64,000 bases of DNA from Magnolia sinica (GCF_029962835.1 NC_080588.1:61528001-61592000), one strand, 5' to 3'. Positions 1 to 12,207 are shown, counted from the stretch's first letter. Numbers and translations are program-made. The notes: a model not told the origin generated them from the sequence alone.

Positions 1-120
1 GAAATTTGGTGCAAACATACACGCCCTAAGCAATTGCTTATGATGTAAGCTAACTCTGCTACATGGCAATATTGGAAAAGGAATAAGAAAGGAAAGAAAG
101 AAAGAACAAAAGAAGAAACC

Positions 121-357
121 CTAGATTTCCGTTTTATCCGGTCTTGGAAAGATATAGAGTTCTTCTTTGGTGTAAATTCGAATCAATGGAGGGGTATTCA
201 GGGAAGACAGAGATCTACCGATTGAGATTTCTTCACCTGCCGAAACGACCGAGATCGAATTCGAGATGGAGAAGATGAAGAGATAGAGAAGGAGAGCAAG
301 AGAAGGAGAGATGACGAAGCGCTCTGTAATTTTCTTCTTCTTCTCTTCCTTCTTCAT
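121..357 (-). CDS. Probable first exon of a secreted or membrane protein
   Basis: I do not recognise the product. The first ATG downstream of a good TATA box is at 357 (minus). It opens a Lys/Glu-rich start (MKKEEKKKK), then a hydrophobic stretch at about residues 14-38 (ALLLYLFIFSIS) ending in VVSA, which looks like a signal peptide or anchor. Without splicing the frame stops after 78 residues at 121. A splice donor of good quality (CAG followed by GTGAAG) lies just after the hydrophobic segment, so the real exon may be shorter and the rest of the gene lie left of the window. The reading frame extends upstream of 357, but that part reads through repeat DNA and lies before the TATA box, so I reject it. 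Confidence is moderate that this is a gene start and low for its extent. Confidence 0.45.
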   Translation of the reverse strand: MKKEEKKKKITERFVISPSLALLLYLFIFSISNSISVVSAGEEISIGRSLSSLNTPPLIRIYTKEELYIFPRPDKTEI

Positions 358-416
358 CGCTTGCGAGTGATGGGGTTGGTAATGAAAAATATGAGAGAAA
401 CGAGCGGCAGTTTTTA

Positions 417-425
417 ATTTATATA
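417..425 (-). promoter_or_regulatory. TATA box of the leftmost gene
   Basis: The minus strand reads TATATAAAT about 60 bases before the ATG at 357. The short leader between them has no other ATG. The DNA further upstream (about 510-700) is a degenerate GGGGCCCAC-type repeat. Confidence 0.5.
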
Positions 426-810
426 GTCGAAGAGCGCGGGGATTTGCCATTTGGGATGCACGCGAATGTACGACCACAACCACTGTTGTAGGAAGGCCGT
501 GCAACAAAAACCTCTGTGGGGCCCACGGTGATGTGTGTATGACATCCACTCCGTCCCAAAAATCAGGCCAATACAAAACTGAAGTAAACCACAACATAGC
601 AAAAATGGAATGTGGAGGTCCACCATCCACACCTTACTGGGGCTGGCCGTGCTTTTTTTACATTCCATCCAACCTGTTCACGAGGCCAGTCACACTAGAT
701 GAAGGGAACACCTGGATCCATGGAAAGAAAAGGAAAGAAAATATTATTTCTTAAAAGATTTCTATTCCTATGTTTGTCAAGCCTTTCTTCACGAGAATTT
801 CTTGAAAAAA

Positions 811-965
811 CATTAATTTTGCTTTTTTTTATTGAAAAAATACTAAATGTATTTTTCTACTTTTTTTTATTTACAAACACACCCCAAAAACATTAATTTT
901 GCTTTTTTTTATTGAAAAAATACTAAATATATTTTTCTATTTTTTTATTTTACAAACACACCCCT
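811..965. repeat. Two tandem copies of an ~80-bp AT-rich unit at a SINE tail
   Basis: The unit starting CATTAATTTTGC and ending ACAAACACACCCC occurs at about 811-890 and again at 891-965, nearly identical. The second copy runs into the tail of the SINE at 940-1053, so the repeated unit carries the SINE tail plus flanking target DNA. Confidence 0.7.
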
Positions 966-1053
966 ACACTCACACCCACCACATGGGTACTCAAACACAT
1001 GAGTTCGGTGTTGAAACCCACAGGGTCTACCACTGAGCCATGAGTAAAGACCC
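940..1053 (-). mobile_element. tRNA-derived SINE, copy 1
   Basis: On the minus strand the body begins GGGTCTTTACTC, carries an A-box-like TGGCTCAGTGGTAGA and a weak B-box region, then GTGTGAGTGT and an A-rich tail. The DNA on both sides carries an AAATTATTTTTCTA-like sequence (about 925-939 and 1054-1067), a plausible imperfect target duplication. The head matches the second SINE at 26131. Confidence 0.65.
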
Positions 1054-1571
1054 AAATTATTTTTCTACCTTCATTTACAAAAAATATCATTTTTCTTACT
1101 GTAAAAAGAAAATTGATTTTTTAATAGTTAAGCCTGAATATACAACCATCTATCTTCCCGTGTGATACATGGGTCAATGTATCAAATGAGTCATTGTTTA
1201 TTTATTTTTTTATGCCTCACATGTGCCACCTATGTAACATATGCTAATGTGATACATGTATCACTGTACGTCGTCAAACATGTGTAAATGATTTCACATG
1301 TACTAAGGTACCACATGTGACACCATCAATCTTCTCTAGCAGATCTTACATGTGCTTATGCACCACAGGTACTCATCTCCTCTTACACCCAATTTGCATA
1401 AAGCACTTTACATACACCAATGTGCCATTTATGTCATTGTTCATCTTCAATGGCTCTAAATATGCCATATGTGCCCATGATGCCAATGTACAACACTACT
1501 GCCATCTAAATTCAAGTGTTCACTTGTTAAATGTGTCAATACATATGTCATCATACAACCACGAGCACCTC

Positions 1572-1579
<8 letters not shown>

Positions 1580-1607
<28 letters not shown>
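1580..1607. repeat. (TG)n microsatellite
   Basis: A short (TA)n run changes into about 14 TG units immediately left of the inverted-repeat element at 1609. Confidence 0.9.
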
Positions 1608-1608
1608 C

Positions 1609-2156
1609 GGGAAGAGGTACTATGCGCTCGACCTCACGATAAGCTCCTGTGAGGTTGAGCTGTGTGGGCCCCACCGTGATGCGTGTCGACCATCAAGACC
1701 GTGCATTTGATGGGTCCCCTCTAAATTATGGGATATCCCAAAAATCAGCCGTATACGGAACTCAGGTGGGCCATACCATCTAAAATCATGTGAAGACACC
1801 GTTAAAAGATATAAAAGCACTTGGTGGGGTCCACCTGAGTTTTGAATGCTAGTGAAACTTGGTCTGAACCCTCATCCAAGTGGGACACACATAATGGATG
1901 GGCTGGATTTGCAAACAACATCTCGGTGGGCCCAAAAAATGATTATGAATGTTTTAATGGTGCATGGCCCCTCCCCACTTTTGTATGTGGTGTGGCCCAA
2001 AAAAGTCACGGATTGACTTGATTTTTGAGATCTAGGCCCAAGATGGAATGGTACATCTGACTGATAGGGTAAATGTTCGAAACGCATCACGGTGGGGCCC
2101 ACATAGCTTGACCTCATGGGACGGACTTGTGAGGTCGAGCGCATAGTACCTTTTCC
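1609..2156. mobile_element. 548-bp inverted-repeat element (MITE), copy 1
   Basis: The ends are complementary: GGTACTATGCGCTCGACCTC on the left (from 1616) and its reverse complement ending near 2150. The match probably extends outward through GGGAAGAGG and CCTTTTCC. The interior contains the GGGCCCCACCGTGATG motif and has no convincing coding frame. A closely similar copy lies at 25034-25566 and a decayed inverted one at about 58478-58750. Both good copies sit in TA-, TG- or CA-type simple repeat, which suggests a TA-like target. I could not assign a superfamily. Confidence 0.8.
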
Positions 2157-3812
2157 TTATATATATATAACAGTTGTGCTACTGTAAAGACCCCACCCTG
2201 AATGAAATTAGAATTACTCTCGACTACGGTACTAGCTTTGATAGAAGGTATCACACAGCTCAACACTTACAAATACGGTCATTTGGATTTTACAATGTAT
2301 AGCCTATGATGAGTTTTAGAGGTAGCCAACAGGGCGGATCACCTCGATCTGGTGGCTGGCCGATCCGTTTTCCTTACACAAATGTCTAGGTCTCCGGGAT
2401 GGTCGAACGTGCAACATTTTGATGAAGCCACTCCCGGTTTGACCCTAAGACCTCGAAAGGCCCAAAAGGAACTCAAGAAGGTCGTCAAAACAATCTGAAA
2501 ATGATTAACAGCACAGATCAACATAGCCATACCCCGCGTGGCTTGATGCTAACCATTCACCTGAGGTACATGTAAGTTATTGGCCAATCGAACCACATTT
2601 CCCTGACTCCAATGGCACTAATATTATGTGAAAATCTAGCTAAGGGATCCTAGTGATATTTCGAAAACAGCCACCTAATCCAGTTAGTCGTCGTTGAAGC
2701 AAACGGGCGGCCGAGCAAGAGAGAGAATACTACGGCTCTAAAACACTAATCACCAAGCACCACGAGTGCTAAATTCCTTGAACTGTGAAAAGGGCTCTTC
2801 CCAAAAAAAGACCTTCAAGCCCCATTTCTAGGAAAAGTCCCAAGTTGTGGCTCCTTTTGCAAAAGCCTTGTAGGCCTTTGTGCACAGGAAAAAGGTTAAC
2901 ACCCAAAAGTGGCCCATGACAGGCTGTTATTATGTTTTTCCAAGCCTATTTAAGGGCTTATTATAGATGAGCAAGGGATGGAGAGTGCGAGAGAAGGCCG
3001 AGGCCATGGGAAAGTTTGATCTCCACTGAAGAGTTGCTCATGAGGAGCCAATCCTTGGGGCTAGTTACAATCTTAGTATGTCGTCGCTTAATTAAAGTTG
3101 TGTCCAAACTTACCTAATCCTTTGTCATCTCATAAAAGTTCCCCCTACAAGGCCTCTTATCCAACTACGTTACGAATTACATGAGACAAAAAGAAGACAC
3201 TGAAGTCAACGACTAGGGTTGAAATTCGAGATATTTGATCATCATTTTGACCAAGAAGGGTGTCTGATTTTCTCTTTTCATTCTCACTTAAATCAACCAC
3301 TTCATACATTCCCATAACATTAACAACTTTTATGCATGCACACATCTTCAACATATGCTTCTACTACTTTTTTTTCTTTCTTTATTCCGTCTACTCAAGG
3401 TCTTGAAATCCAATACAGTATGGTTGAACACAGTAACATTGGACTCCTAATAATGTTTTTATGTTTCTTTATTTTACCTATATAGGGTCCTGAAAACCAG
3501 CATAGTATGACTCAATGCAGTAATATTTGAAGTTCCCTCAATCTTCCTGAAAATTATATAGTCATATAAAGAAGAGACCATGCATTTCATGGGCAGAAAA
3601 ATGGTACTTAATCATTTCATTTTCCGTAACAGAGGCCCTTACCTAGAATTTACAGTGCAAACCAACTCAGGAGTCACTCAAGTTGAGGAATCTTGTAATT
3701 TGTTATCCTCTAAGCAATTCTATGGATTCTAATCAATCGAAGCCATATTTTTACCAGCTAACAATGACTCTAAGTTAAAAAACAATATCTTTGTACTGGA
3801 GCCAAATTTGTT
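2157..3812. other. Intergenic DNA without recognised features
   Basis: I see no coding exon, RNA gene or clear repeat. The short open frames here have no recognisable protein features. Confidence 0.5.
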
Positions 3813-6800
3813 GTAGCCCCGAATTTCAGAGGTCAAGTACACACTTGGTCCCCGACATTCTGAGTGTTAACTTTTATATTTTGAAAGCATAGTTTAATAT
3901 CATAATCAAATGACATCAGAACCCAATCGTAAATAACTAAACCAAATGGTGTATTAAGCTCGAAAGTAAAGTAATGCTACATCGAACACACAAAATATCC
4001 ATAAAAGTCATCTAAACACACAGTAAAATCTACTCAGTTGGGAACTCAATATACATGCCCAAAATCTACTAAATGTTTGAAAACTCTAAGCAACTACTCT
4101 AGAAAAAATAGAGAAAAATGAAAACATGTTGGAATTATGCTTGCTCATCATAAATTTGGAAGTACGAGAGTTCCTCCATCGAGTCCACATTTGCCTCATC
4201 TAACACAATGGCTTTTTATGGCATCTGCATAAAACAATGTCTCGAGAGGGAGTGAGTGATCAAATCGGTATTACCATTCTACCAAGTTGCTCACTCTACT
4301 AACGCAATCAAGTATATGTAATGATAGTGCATCATAATAAAGAATTCTCTATTATAATTGATTGAATGCATGCATGTCATGATATGCGAATGTATGTCCC
4401 GTAAAAGAACCAATAGTGATATAGCTCGTTACAAAAATCACATGTAATATAAATAAAACCAACAATAATATGGCTCATCACCAATATTACTCGCAATGCA
4501 AATAGAATTGACAGTAATACCGAGAATATCTACCCGTGTGGCATAAATACAACAGACAATTTGACCATGCAACACCTGCAAATGCCATGATATGGATGTT
4601 TTATCCAATCTTTTATTAATCCATTTATAAACAATTTTAATAGAAAAGGTAGAATACCATAATTATATCAAGAGTCAAATAAACATAATCACGTGGCTCG
4701 TCGCCTGTGTCCTTTAACCAAAATTAGGGTTCGCCACCCACAAATATGAATAATCAATCCTGAGGTAAAGGTTTAATTGTCAATATGGTAATGGTTTGTC
4801 ACCCAATATCAAATATGAATAATCAATCTAAATGTATAAGCTCACCACCCAAATATTTAATTAATATAGTAAGGGTTCGTCACCTAATATCAAATATGAA
4901 TAATCAATCCAAATATATGGGCCCGTCACTCAAATATTTAATCAACACGATGAGGTTTCATCACCTAAAATCAAGTAAGATAATAGTAAGATTGTCACCT
5001 CCATTAATGCTCACTGGTCACCAGAGGGGGCTCATCACCCAGCATAGGCCGATAGCTCAGATGTAGTGTCTCATACTACCATGTCCAGTTCATGAGGCTG
5101 TGTTCATAAAATTGTATTACACATTAACAACTATAATATGTGATTGCAAAACGTTAAAAATCATGGTATCCAATATTCAATAAAGTATTTAGCAACAATT
5201 AAACATGTGAACTTTGGTGACGTAGGACCAGAGGAAACTTTGGCAAAACTAGCATTGGGTGTAAAACAACTCATGTGGCCCTAACTACTGTCGGTCGACC
5301 GTATTCTACCTCGGTTAACCGAATAAGTTTGTGATGGAAAACTAAAAGGTATGTTGTCTACTAGTCAACACAATTTTTTAAAGCTTGATTTACATCATTT
5401 CGGTTACATACTATCATGTACATAATCATTGGCACATATCAACCTATCGTAATCATGATGAGTCAATTGAGGTTTATACACAAGTACTTGATCAATAGTC
5501 TAAGCAAGCCTATATAATCACTACACAACAAGTGGCATAAATGGATCATAATATCATGATTCCACCAAAATCAAACATTTCATCAAGCATATCATCAACT
5601 TGACAACAATTAACATAGGGATTATGATAATAGAGCAATTATAACATTAGTAGCATGAGGCATTTTTATTAGAATCAAAGTATCACTAATTGTAACTATC
5701 AAGAGCTGATAGAGGGGAACTTGGAATACTCATCACATTTGAATGAGATTTCTTGTTCTTAATGCACCTAAGGTTTGAGATTTTAAAATAGTTTGAATTT
5801 CCTATAGTAATTTTAGAACAACAACTAGCAAGTTTAGGCAAATTACAATTAAATTATCATTTACATTATATGAGATAGACTTTCTTCTAATTTCAGTGAA
5901 AGTCATTAAGGTGGAGGATTAAGCAAGTGCAATGGTGGAATTTCAACAACACTCCCCCTTTCTAACACAAAAACTCCAGATTCAAGCTCTATGTCTCTTC
6001 TCTCAACACAACTCTCCCCCCTTAACACTCTCTAACCTTACTTAATTAGAAAAAATTCGTATAGAGAGAAGTTGCTAAAAAAATACTGTTTATATTCATT
6101 TTGAGAGGTTTGGTTGCCTACAAATAGCACTAATGGTTCATTAATACAAGAGTAGGCTGATTTTGGTTTTAAGAGGCTCACTTTGTAGTGAACAGTTCGA
6201 TCTGAGATATGGAATGGTTATTCTAGGTGGTGATCTACACAAGATTACGCTCGCCTCGTATTTTAGTTATGTCAATTGAATGATACAATTAATGAATTAA
6301 TTCAACGACATTCGATTGTCGATCGGGATCACATCTATAGGAATATCCATGGAATGGTAGTTAAGGTTAGTATCATCAATTTGATCGCAAACTAATGGTC
6401 TGAATGTCTCAACATTAAATAATTCTAAATTAGTATAACTAACTTTCAATTTTGAAAATATCTAGAAAACTTACATTCTTTACTAGGTGTTCTTCTTGTG
6501 TTTTCATGTGTTTACTTGCGGCTCTTAGTTGAACAATTCGGCATACGATCTTAACCATCTAATCCATATGAGATGTCAAGCCTGTTAAGACAAATTATTT
6601 TCTATAGCTTCGTGGTCGATGACCCACTAATGAGCGGTCTAAAGTTTGTTTGGTTAATCCAGCTATTTATAATGTGATTTGAGAAGTGGAGTTTCTTGTG
6701 CATGTTGAATATGGTCTATATGATCTAAGTTTGTCGTCTGGTCTTTATGAGATTAACAAAAAAGTTAAATTTACCATGAATTATCCTAAGCCATTGATTC

Positions 6801-7100
6801 TTAGCCCAAAAGTGTAGTTTGGTCAAATGGGGTTATGTACATAGGATAATCGAGATCTAAACTATTAATTGTGTTAATTTTAAGTGGATCTTCATTAGGC
6901 TTTGGTTGTTTTGATCAATCGATGGCGGGTCGCTTAGATCTTGGCCATAGATTCATAGATCACATGATTAATATATAACATTTAAGTGATCGGGCAAATT
7001 CATTAGATTCTTATAGGTGTTTAATTAAATTTGTACAGTTCTTTAGTGGTAACCAATCGAACTCCGAGAACCTCCAAGTGCAGAGCTAAGAAGCAGTAAT
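3813..7100. mobile_element. Possible degraded large noncoding retroelement (LARD-like)
   Basis: The segment begins TGTAGCCCCGAATTTCAGAG, resembling the TGTARC-type starts of large noncoding LTR elements common in plants, and carries a tandem array typical of such elements. No gag or pol frame is visible, and neither the right end nor a target duplication was found, so the right limit is approximate. Confidence 0.3.
4725..5000. repeat. Degenerate tandem repeat, unit ~75-80 bp
   Basis: Three to four decayed units contain TCACC(C/T)AATATC, AATATGAATAATCAATC and CAAATATTTAAT in the same order. Related TCATCACCAATATT phrases start near 4470. Confidence 0.65.
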
Positions 7101-7949
7101 AACAAATTATTTGGGTTTTTAATCCAACGAAGTTGAAGGGTTTTAAGACAATTAATAAAAAAAATGACCAAGGATCCAGGAATTCCCAATCAACAGAGTT
7201 CGATCTTAATCAGTCTTCTTAAATTGATAACTCAACTAGAATTATATTCCAATCCATTATAATCAGAAGATAACATAGTAATATCAATCATAAACATCCA
7301 ACATAGATTATAATCATAATATACTTGATCTCTCATGAAGATCTAGGTAATCACATTGTAGGGAGTCGAAAGCATCTAATATACCTGAAGGCGATAATAG
7401 ATCAATCAATTTTACAGATTGATTCATTCTACAATCTTAAAATTCAATCATATCTGATCACAATTCAACATTAATAACTAATTTTTTTATTAAAAATAAA
7501 TTAAATATCAAATATCAATCAAAATGCTAGAGAGAAAAACAAACTAGAATCGAATGGTTGAGGAGGAATGATGATTCCATAGAAGCTCCGCTACTAATTG
7601 GTCTCTCTCTCAAGCCTTAATCCTATATAGAATAGCTTAAAACTCATTAAATAGAGAAAATCCACACTGACTTTGAATCAACTTCAAAATTTTACATTTT
7701 GTTATGCTTCGATTGCACTGATTATAGCCTTTGGTTACACCAAACATTACTTCGATCACACCGAATTATTCTATCAGTTGTGGTCGAATTTTCTCAAATT
7801 ATATATGAAGTCTTTCTGCCTCAAGTCAGACCAAACTCTCTTTCAGTGGCACCAAGCTTAACTTCAGTTACAACACAGTTTGTTGTTGGACTATTTTGGA
7901 CACTTTCGGTTGGACCGAACCAACCTCAGGTGGGATCGAATAGGGCTGT
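7101..7949. other. AT-rich intergenic DNA
   Basis: Nothing recognisable was found. The short frames here lack protein-like features. Confidence 0.4.
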
Positions 7950-8285
7950 ACATCGAGTCGAGGTGGGCCAAGCTTGGCTTGGCTTGTCTGTGCTCTCCTC
8001 GAGTTCGGCCTCGAGCTTACTATTGAAGCTTGGCTTGTTTGCCAGAACTTTCGAGTCAAGCTCGAGGCGAGCTAATGGATTAAGTCGAGGCGAGCTTACC
8101 TTGAGTCGAGTCGAGCTTGCTCCCAACCTGACCCAACCCGCTACCCGCACGTGACTTAACCCAACAACCCAACCCAACTGACCCAACCCCCAGATCAAAT
8201 ATTTAATTAATAATACACACATATATGTATAACATTAGATAAAACCACAGGTAGTACTTTGTTGTTGATACTGTGAGATAGATAA

Positions 8286-8438
8286 AGAGAGAGAGCTCAG
8301 GTGAGTGTAGGCTGTACAGTTGAGACAAGCCGGGTAGACGCTGAGTCAAGCTCGGGCGAGTGGTCGAGTGGAGAGAGAGAGAGAGAGAGAGCTCAGGTGA
8401 GTGTAGGCTGTACGACTGAGACAAGTCAAGTGGCCAAG

Positions 8439-8480
<42 letters not shown>
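8286..8480. repeat. Duplicated ~100-bp unit with (GA)n tracts
   Basis: GAGCTCAGGTGAGTGTAGGC occurs twice (about 8290 and 8388), each copy followed by a related 70-90 bp body and a GA run (8371-8391 and 8441-8479). Confidence 0.75.
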
Positions 8481-8482
<2 letters not shown>

Positions 8483-8567
8483 CTCAAGCACAACGGGTTA
8501 GGTAAGAAAGGGAAATGGTATGAGAGGAATGGACGGATACGATAGAGTTTATGTTTTAATTTTTTTA

Positions 8568-8570
<3 letters not shown>

Positions 8571-8624
<54 letters not shown>

Positions 8625-8651
8625 TTATATATATATATATATATATATATT
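8571..8651. repeat. (TA)n microsatellite
   Basis: About 80 bases of nearly pure TA with one interruption. Confidence 0.9.
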
Positions 8652-8851
8652 CGAGTCAAGTCGAGCTCGAGCTTCGAGCCAAGTCGAGTTCGAATCAAAC
8701 TTTACTATGTTTGAACTTGGCTTGTTTTCAAAACGAGCTGGGTCATATAAAGCTTGGCTCGCCTTGATTCACCGTTCAAGTCGAGTCAAGTCGAGCTAGA
8801 TCGAGCCAAGCTGAGTGAGCTTTTCAAGCTAGCTTGGCTCGTGTAAAACCC

Positions 8852-9632
8852 TAGGATTAAACAATCTGTTATTGAATTGTGTAATTTTTCTGAATTTCCT
8901 TCATCATCAATGCTTGGTTTCCTTAGATCATTTGCATGCGAATTCTTCAGCCCTAATCTATGCCATGAACCACCCACACGTGCGTGCCAGGCCAGGTTGT
9001 GGCCATGGATGCGATGTGGCATGGTGTGGTGCAATGCGTGCACACGAGTATGTTTGCCAAAAGCGAAAATGTTTTATTGCCTTTTGAAATTCTATTTTTA
9101 CAACGATTGACCGAAATGATCATTTTTTGAATTTTCTTACAAAGTTGAAAAATTAAAAGTCATCCCTTTCGAAAACCTAATAGCCATGTCTATTGGCAGG
9201 GGTGCTTAAACACCCTTTCAAGGCAGTCTTTGATGTCTATAAAATGGACTTCTCTATTTCGATTTTCATATTCATTTGAATATTTGGCTCTCTAGTTTTC
9301 TGCAACAATGAATCATTTTCTCCTTGGGTTTATTTTCAAATTGTCTCCAGGTTAGACAAGCAATGGTGGTTCGAGTTTTAGTACATCAAGTGCAACGGTG
9401 TGATGATATAACATTCGAGATAACATTCGAGGGTATTTTGGAGGTTGATTGTCTGGTGTTCCTGTTGCATTATGGACATCGTACAAAAGAGAACAAATTA
9501 ACTTCAAGCCGAGTACTTATATGATCTACTTAAGTTCTGGATTGTCTTTATTTTGGATCATGTACAAGCCAGTGCAAACGATGGTTGGAATTCGATAAAC
9601 TTCACCATTAACTCCATATAATTTTTGTTGCC
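8852..9632. other. Intergenic DNA
   Basis: No gene or repeat was recognised. A 66-residue frame near 9324 has no family signature. Confidence 0.4.
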
Positions 9633-10347
9633 GATTTGCCTGCAATCATGGGGCCCACATTGATATATGTACTGTATATCCATCTCGTCCATCCATTTTT
9701 TCATATCATCTTGGGGCATGGGCCAAAGTGAAGTAAAGTAAATTTAAATCTCTTGTGGACCACAACACAGGAAACTGCAGTGATTGACCATAAAAAAATT
9801 TGTGGGCTACAAGAAGTTTTGGATCAAGCTTAAATTTGTTGTTTTCATTAATCAGGGATGCGTGACCTTATCAACAGGGCTGGATGGAAAATAATAGTTA
9901 AGGTGGACCCTATGAAGTTTTAATGGTAGGCGTTCAATTATCACTCTTTCTTGTTGTGCATGTGGTTTACTTGAGATTTGGATATGATTCATTTTTGGCC
10001 CATGCCCTAAAATGACATGGCAAAATAGATGGACGTGTGGACATACAATATGATTAGTGGATTAGGTATTACCTAGGCAACAACTTAGTGGGTATTACCC
10101 ATACTACTGGGCCCACCTTAATGATTTGTTGTATATCATGCTATCCATCTGTTTCTCGAGGCCATTTCAAGACATGGTCCTAAAAATTAAGTAGATAACA
10201 CCCTCACCATTAAAAGTTTCAAAGGGCCGGTGGAAAGGTTTTCTTTATGTTTATTTGGTATCTAACCTGTTGATAATGTAAAGAAGACCTAAACAAGGGA
10301 AATATAAGTTGACAAAAAGTTTTTAATGGTTATTCATCACTATTTCC
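9633..10347. mobile_element. Decayed GGGCCC-type short elements
   Basis: GGGGCCCACATTGATAT, CATCTCGTCCATCCA, ATGGTAGGCGTTCAAT and GGGCCCACCTTAATGAT are remains of the short noncoding family seen complete at 11063 and 23194. Ends are not preserved. The outer copy seems to continue at about 10939-11050 beyond the element inserted at 10348. Confidence 0.55.
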
Positions 10348-10938
10348 GGGCATGTTTGGGTAGTGGGATTAGAAGGGATTAGGTGGGATGGGATTCATCT
10401 GGTCCCGTGCCAATTCCATTCCATGTTTGGGAAGAATGGAAAAGCTTGAAATTATATTAGATGAAATTGCATTGGGTCGATGCCAATTTCACTCAATGTT
10501 AGCAAGTTGTGTAGGTCCCAACATGATGTGTGGGCTATATCCACACCGTCCACCCATTTTTTGAGATTATTTTAGAGCATGGGCCAAAAAATCAGGTAAA
10601 TCTAAAGCTCAAGTGGACCCCACCATCGAAAGCAATGGGGATTGAATACTTACCGTTGATAACTTCTTTGGGGCCACAAAAGTTTTGGATCTACCTCATT
10701 TTTAGGCTCATGCCATAAAATGAGGTTACAAAATAAATGAACGGTTTAGATATAACACATGTGCATTATTCTCAATAATTTCAAATGATAGTGGGTATAT
10801 CCATTCAATGTACCACCATATTGCCAACAAAGCATAGAATTAATCATATCCCATGGCAACAGGGACAATCTGTATTAATTATGTTTCTTGAATCCCATCT
10901 CACCTAATCCCTTCTAATCCCACCGCCCAGACACGCCC
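10348..10938. mobile_element. 591-bp inverted-repeat element nested in an older repeat
   Basis: The terminal inverted repeats are about 50 bp and about 90% matched: left starts GGGCATGTTTGGGTAG then GGGATTAGAAGGGATTAGG; right is its complement ending CAGACACGCCC. The centre holds a GTCCACCCATTTTTTGAG-type segment of the GGGCCC family. I see no convincing target duplication, so hAT or another class cannot be decided. Confidence 0.75.
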
Positions 10939-11062
10939 TTAAAGTTTGGGAATCGAGTCCTAAAATGGGATTGAAAAACAGATGCATGACATTAATATAT
11001 AACAAATGCATCAAGGTGGGAACCACACGGTTAGAGTGAGTAACAGCTAGTCCATATGATAC

Positions 11063-11559
11063 GAACGCGGATTGCGTCTTACTCTAGCCGGTCTCCAGCT
11101 AGGAACGGGCAGGAGCTTTGAGTGGTCACCGTGATGTATGTGTTTTATCCACACCGTTCATCCATTTTTTCTGTATCATTTCAGGATGTAATCCTATAAA
11201 ACAAGGCACATCCAATGCTCAAGTGGACCACACCAAAGGAAGCAGCAGTGAGAATCATTCTCATCGTTGAAACTTTTATAGGGCCCACCGTGATACATGG
11301 ACCTGGACGAAGAGAAAACACAAATATCAGCTCCTTCCAAAACTTCCGTGGCCCCTGGGAAGTTTTCAACGGTAAGAGTTTAATACCCATTGTATGGTCC
11401 AACTCTGCCTTGGATTTGCCTTAGTTTTGGGGATCATATCCTAAATTGATACAGAAAAATAGATGGACGGTGTGGATAAAACTCACGCATCACGGTGGCT
11501 ACTCAAAGCTCCTGCCCGTTCCAGCTGGAGACAGCGGTTGTAGGACTCAATCCGCGTTC
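11063..11559. mobile_element. 497-bp Mutator-like MITE with perfect 9-bp target duplication
   Basis: The element begins GAACGCGGATTG and ends CAATCCGCGTTC. The terminal inverted repeats extend for about 70 bp (CTCCAGCT, GGGCAGGAGCTTTGAGT). The 9-bp sequence ATATGATAC stands immediately outside both ends (11054-11062 and 11560-11568). A 9-bp duplication is characteristic of Mutator-like elements. The interior has no transposase. Confidence 0.85.
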
Positions 11560-11591
11560 ATATGATACATCGAGGTGGGCCACGGTCAGGA

Positions 11592-12207
11592 CCTACGTAA
11601 CGGAAGCGGATTTGCTGGTGTATCACACACCAGCTATATAGCAGGTGTATTGACGTCAGTTACTTCTATGGGTCCCATCATGAGGTATGTGTTATATCCA
11701 AACTGTACATCCATTTGGCTAGCTCGTCTTAAGGCTTGAACCGAAAAATAAGACAGATCCATATGTCAATTGGACCACACTGCAAAAAACAGCGGGGATT
11801 GAACTTCTACCATTGAAACCCTTCTGGGTCACAGAAGTTTCAGATCAATATGAAATTTTTTTCCTCTTCATCCATGTATTTGTGACCTTATTAACGGATT
11901 TGATGGAAAATAAAAGTTATGGTGGACCCTACGAATTTTTTAACGGTGAAAATCATTGGTGTGGTCCATTTGAGATTTGGATACGATTCATTTTTTGTTT
12001 CATGCTCTAAAATAATCTCGAAAAATGGATGAATGGTATGGATATAATAAATAAATCATCGTGGGGACCATGTAACTTTGATCTCCTTTGAACCGTTCGT
12101 ACAACTCGGAGCTCGAGAGCGTCGGCGCTCGTCTTCGCACGACACGTATCTACACCAGCTATATAGCCTGGTGTGTGTGGTACACCAGCCCATCCGCTTC
12201 CGTAACT
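11592..12207. mobile_element. 616-bp inverted-repeat element, probable Mutator-like MITE
   Basis: Complementary ends carry GTAACGGAAGCGG and CCGCTTCCGTAAC, then ACACCAGCTATATAGC motifs further in. The flanking CGGTCAGGA and CGGTCAGTC (11583 and 12208) may be a 9-bp duplication with two changes. It lies only 32 bases from the preceding element. A half copy of the same family is at about 43420-43657. Confidence 0.65.

Larger units (their letters stand above)
7950..8850. repeat. TCGAG-rich degenerate repeat split by microsatellites
   Basis: Blocks of GAGTCGAG, CAAGCTTGGCTTG and CTCGAGC recur on both strands at about 7950-8120 and 8650-8845. The blocks are partly complementary and flank GA and TA runs, so this may be one broken inverted-repeat element. 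The open frames here come from the repeat composition. Confidence 0.5.

Noticed and set aside
358-630. Upstream extension of the leftmost minus-strand frame to a Met at 630
   Set aside because: It reads through GGGCCC-type repeat and lies upstream of the TATA box at 417-425.
7699-8154. 151-residue plus-strand frame
   Set aside because: It runs into TCGAG-rich repeat, has an opposing frame of similar length and lacks motifs.
8203-8501. Frames rich in SLSLSL or ERERER
   Set aside because: They are translations of GA microsatellites.
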